From a virus, in the IMG/VR virus record IMGVR_UViG_3300006922_000026, positions 1 through 56,304 of that record: DNA of 56,304 bases; one strand, 5' to 3'. Shown here one piece after another: positions 55,073-56,304 of this stretch. Both the position numbers and the translations under genes were made by a program. The stretch's first letter is position 1; each line of letters opens with the position of its first letter. The notes below the pieces were generated by a model that was given only the letters and a program-made list of their open reading frames with translations, was not told where the DNA came from and did not search any database.

Positions 55073-55322
55073 TTTTTCTACTTTCCTGTACTTTTGAAAT
55101 ACCACGTCTAAATTTCTTAGTATCTCCCGTTCTAATTGAGTTTAGGAATCTACGTTCTATGTCCTGTGCTTCTTCTGCCGAATAGTTCTCGTTTATACGA
55201 GCGAGTAGGTTAACAGCACTTTCAATGATGTTAGTACCTGTAGTAGCGATTAACGAATCATTATCACGATCTCTATGGAGATTGTTTAATTCTTCTAAGA
55301 TTGATCTTGTGCGTTTTTTCAT
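55062..55322 (-). CDS. Small late protein (86 aa)
   Basis: Starts MKKRTRSILEELNNLHRDRD and continues with LLARINENYSAEEAQDIERR, an all-helical charged protein ending in a basic tail. Late box CATAAATA at 55343-55350 and AAGGAA upstream make it the first gene of the late block 55322-51252. A small head or connector-associated protein is possible; not recognised. Confidence 0.65.
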   Translation of the reverse strand: MKKRTRSILEELNNLHRDRDNDSLIATTGTNIIESAVNLLARINENYSAEEAQDIERRFLNSIRTGDTKKFRRGISKVQESRKNDS

Positions 55323-55342
55323 TTGTTCAGTTTCCTTATAAC

Positions 55343-55350
55343 TATTTATG
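55343..55350 (-). promoter_or_regulatory. T4-late-like promoter of the 55322 operon
   Basis: CATAAATA followed by G on the minus strand, with a leader of about 15-20 bases to the ATG at 55322. Confidence 0.6.
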
Positions 55351-55406
55351 GCAATTACAAATAAATATTACTGCAAAAAGGTTTATAATAACGAGGGAGT
55401 ATAAAA

Positions 55407-55877
55407 ATGGGAACTTTTAATAACAAAATCATGGCAGAGTTCAACCCACCACGTAAATGGGTACTGGGTCGTGATTTGTCATATGATTGTCCAGAGTTAA
55501 CAGAAACAGAACTTAAAGCACTAAAAGGCGTGGGTGTTAAACTCAAAGGTTCAAAAATAACTGTTCCTACTGGATTTGTTACTGATTTAGCATCAGTACC
55601 AAGAGGAATGTGGTGGTTGATAGCACCGTTTGATGTAGCCAGAGCGGCCATCATACACGATTTACTATATAAAACAATTAGACAATACAGACACAAGATG
55701 CAAGACAAACAAGACGATGCACTTGTAAAGGCGGCTAAGAAAGCCTCTGATATGGTTTTTTGGTATGGCATGGTAGATGCTGAGCCTTCAGTACCTAAGT
55801 GGAAAATGTATTCTGCTTGGAAGGCTGTTGATTTATTCGGCAATGGATCTATTGTCCCTAAAGAAGATAATATATAA
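55407..55877 (+). CDS. DUF1353-family protein
   Basis: The diagnostic segment ITVPTGFVTDLASVPRGMWW and ARAAIIHDLLYKT (with conserved Asp, Ser, His and Asp) match DUF1353 (PF07087), a small phage protein family of unknown function, perhaps hydrolytic. 156 residues. GAGGG lies before the ATG and TATAAT at 55384-55389 gives a very short leader. One of four plus-strand units; it converges on the permease-like gene through a shared terminator. Confidence 0.85.
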   Translation: MGTFNNKIMAEFNPPRKWVLGRDLSYDCPELTETELKALKGVGVKLKGSKITVPTGFVTDLASVPRGMWWLIAPFDVARAAIIHDLLYKTIRQYRHKMQDKQDDALVKAAKKASDMVFWYGMVDAEPSVPKWKMYSAWKAVDLFGNGSIVPKEDNI

Positions 55878-55886
55878 AAGTTAAAC

Positions 55887-55913
55887 AATAGGGTGCCTTA
55901 GTTGCACCCTATT
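55887..55913. terminator. Bidirectional terminator
   Basis: AATAGGGTGC and GCACCCTATT form a perfect 10-bp stem with a 7-base loop between the convergent DUF1353 and permease-like genes. Confidence 0.85.
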
Positions 55914-55921
55914 ATTGTGAG

Positions 55922-56304
55922 TTACATTCCTATTTGGTTAGGAACAATAACATAGTGTATCATCAACACTACTCCTACTGAAGCACCTAACCCTATCATC
56001 ATTTTAATAAAGTCTTTAGTTACTAAAGGGAATACTGTCTTGAACTTTTCCTTGCCTGTCATAGTTGCCATAGCAAGTTCACGTCCACATAATAGTCCTA
56101 CGAACACCCATGTTGTTGACATAGGTATATCGTTAAGTTCTTTGAAGAACCACAAACACAACCAATACACTGCATCAATAATTGTAGCACTACGAACATA
56201 TTTTGTATTGTGCTTTTCAATTACAATGTTTTGTATCTTGCCTCCGCCTTCACGGAACATGTATCCTAATCCAAATACAAATATAAGACTTACTAATACC
56301 ATAA
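55922..56304 (-). CDS. Phosphate-permease-like membrane protein, N-terminus outside window
   Basis: The frame is open to the window edge; the ATG at 56302 is probably internal because it lies in the middle of a membrane helix. Four hydrophobic stretches are seen. IPMSTTWVFVGLLCGRELAM resembles the P-x-STTH-x-x-x-G signature of the PiT/PHO4 inorganic phosphate transporter family, though Trp replaces the usual His. The last helix ends in HYVIVPNQIGM. Phosphate uptake genes suit an oligotrophic marine phage. The full protein must be examined for the second signature. Confidence 0.55.
   Translation of the reverse strand, partial: MVLVSLIFVFGLGYMFREGGGKIQNIVIEKHNTKYVRSATIIDAVYWLCLWFFKELNDIPMSTTWVFVGLLCGRELAMATMTGKEKFKTVFPLVTKDFIKMMIGLGASVGVVLMIHYVIVPNQIGM

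Noticed and set aside
1-56304. CRISPR arrays, insertion sequences, integrase or attachment sites
   Set aside because: No regularly spaced repeats, transposase or integrase motifs, or terminal inverted repeats were seen; the tRNA genes show no duplicated ends.

Overview
The window looks like part of the genome of a large T4-like (myovirus) marine phage, most likely one infecting an alphaproteobacterium of the SAR11/Pelagibacter type. The DNA is AT-rich and very densely packed. Nearly all genes lie on the minus strand with TAATG or ATGA overlaps. It carries phage-type DNA ligase, class I ribonucleotide reductase with glutaredoxin, a tailspike-like protein, many head-type proteins and a pectate-lyase-fold structural gene, and no cellular housekeeping blocks. 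An alphaproteobacterial host is inferred from a circularly permuted (two-piece) tmRNA whose tag ends in ALAA and from a heme oxygenase/bilin reductase pair of the phage PcyX type. No photosystem genes are present.

Layout from left to right. 1-6.5 kb: unknown small genes, ATP-dependent DNA ligase, a Rieske-oxygenase-like protein without Rieske ligands, tRNA-Arg, and the Fe-S scaffold IscU. 6.5-15.5 kb: peroxiredoxin, tRNA-Thr, SGNH hydrolase, PRMT-like methyltransferase, two different ClpP proteases, GNAT acetyltransferase, ribosomal protein bS21 overlapping a 2OG-Fe(II) oxygenase, and a zinc metallopeptidase. 15.5-26 kb: a plus-strand structured RNA with its own terminator, then a curli-like (type VIII) secretion operon (csgF, csgG, curlin-repeat protein, FecR-domain protein, second curlin-repeat protein) facing a CHASE2 adenylate cyclase on the plus strand, small holin-like membrane proteins, and an outer-membrane porin. 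26-33 kb: large head-type protein, bilin reductase, heme oxygenase, ClpS, Hsp20, GMP reductase, two 2OG oxygenases and a second bS21. 33-39.5 kb: a coiled-coil membrane protein, three lipoproteins, a glucosaminidase-type lysin, another 2OG oxygenase, tRNA-Trp, the tmRNA, a cold-shock protein and a histone-like protein. 39.5-44 kb: glutaredoxin, NrdB, NrdA. 44-55.3 kb: late and virion genes, including a tailspike, a RecB-like nuclease, a gene with a dnaX-like -1 frameshift signal, several internal head protein candidates with T4-type prohead-protease sites, and a nucleotidyltransferase next to a KxDG ligase-like protein. 55.3-56.3 kb: a DUF1353 protein on the plus strand and the end of a phosphate-permease-like gene.

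Two promoter classes can be read directly. One is TTGAC(A/T)-17-TATAAT, sigma70-like and probably early, in front of ligase, tRNA/IscU-region genes, tmRNA, nrdB, lipoprotein and 2OG genes. The other is a T4-late-like box NATAAATA, in front of virion genes but also hsp20, clpS, porin and csp. Several late boxes end 5-9 nt before a start codon that lacks a Shine-Dalgarno site, which suggests leaderless late mRNAs.

Functionally the cargo falls into five groups: nucleotide and redox supply (NrdAB, Grx, GuaC, Prx, IscU); takeover of translation and protein quality control (two bS21, 2OG oxygenases, tmRNA, tRNAs, two ClpP, ClpS, Hsp20); pigment chemistry (HemO, PcyX-like); remodelling of the cell surface (curli-like secretion, porin, lipoproteins, lysin); and signalling (adenylate cyclase). 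All functional calls rest on motifs read by eye; no database search was possible.
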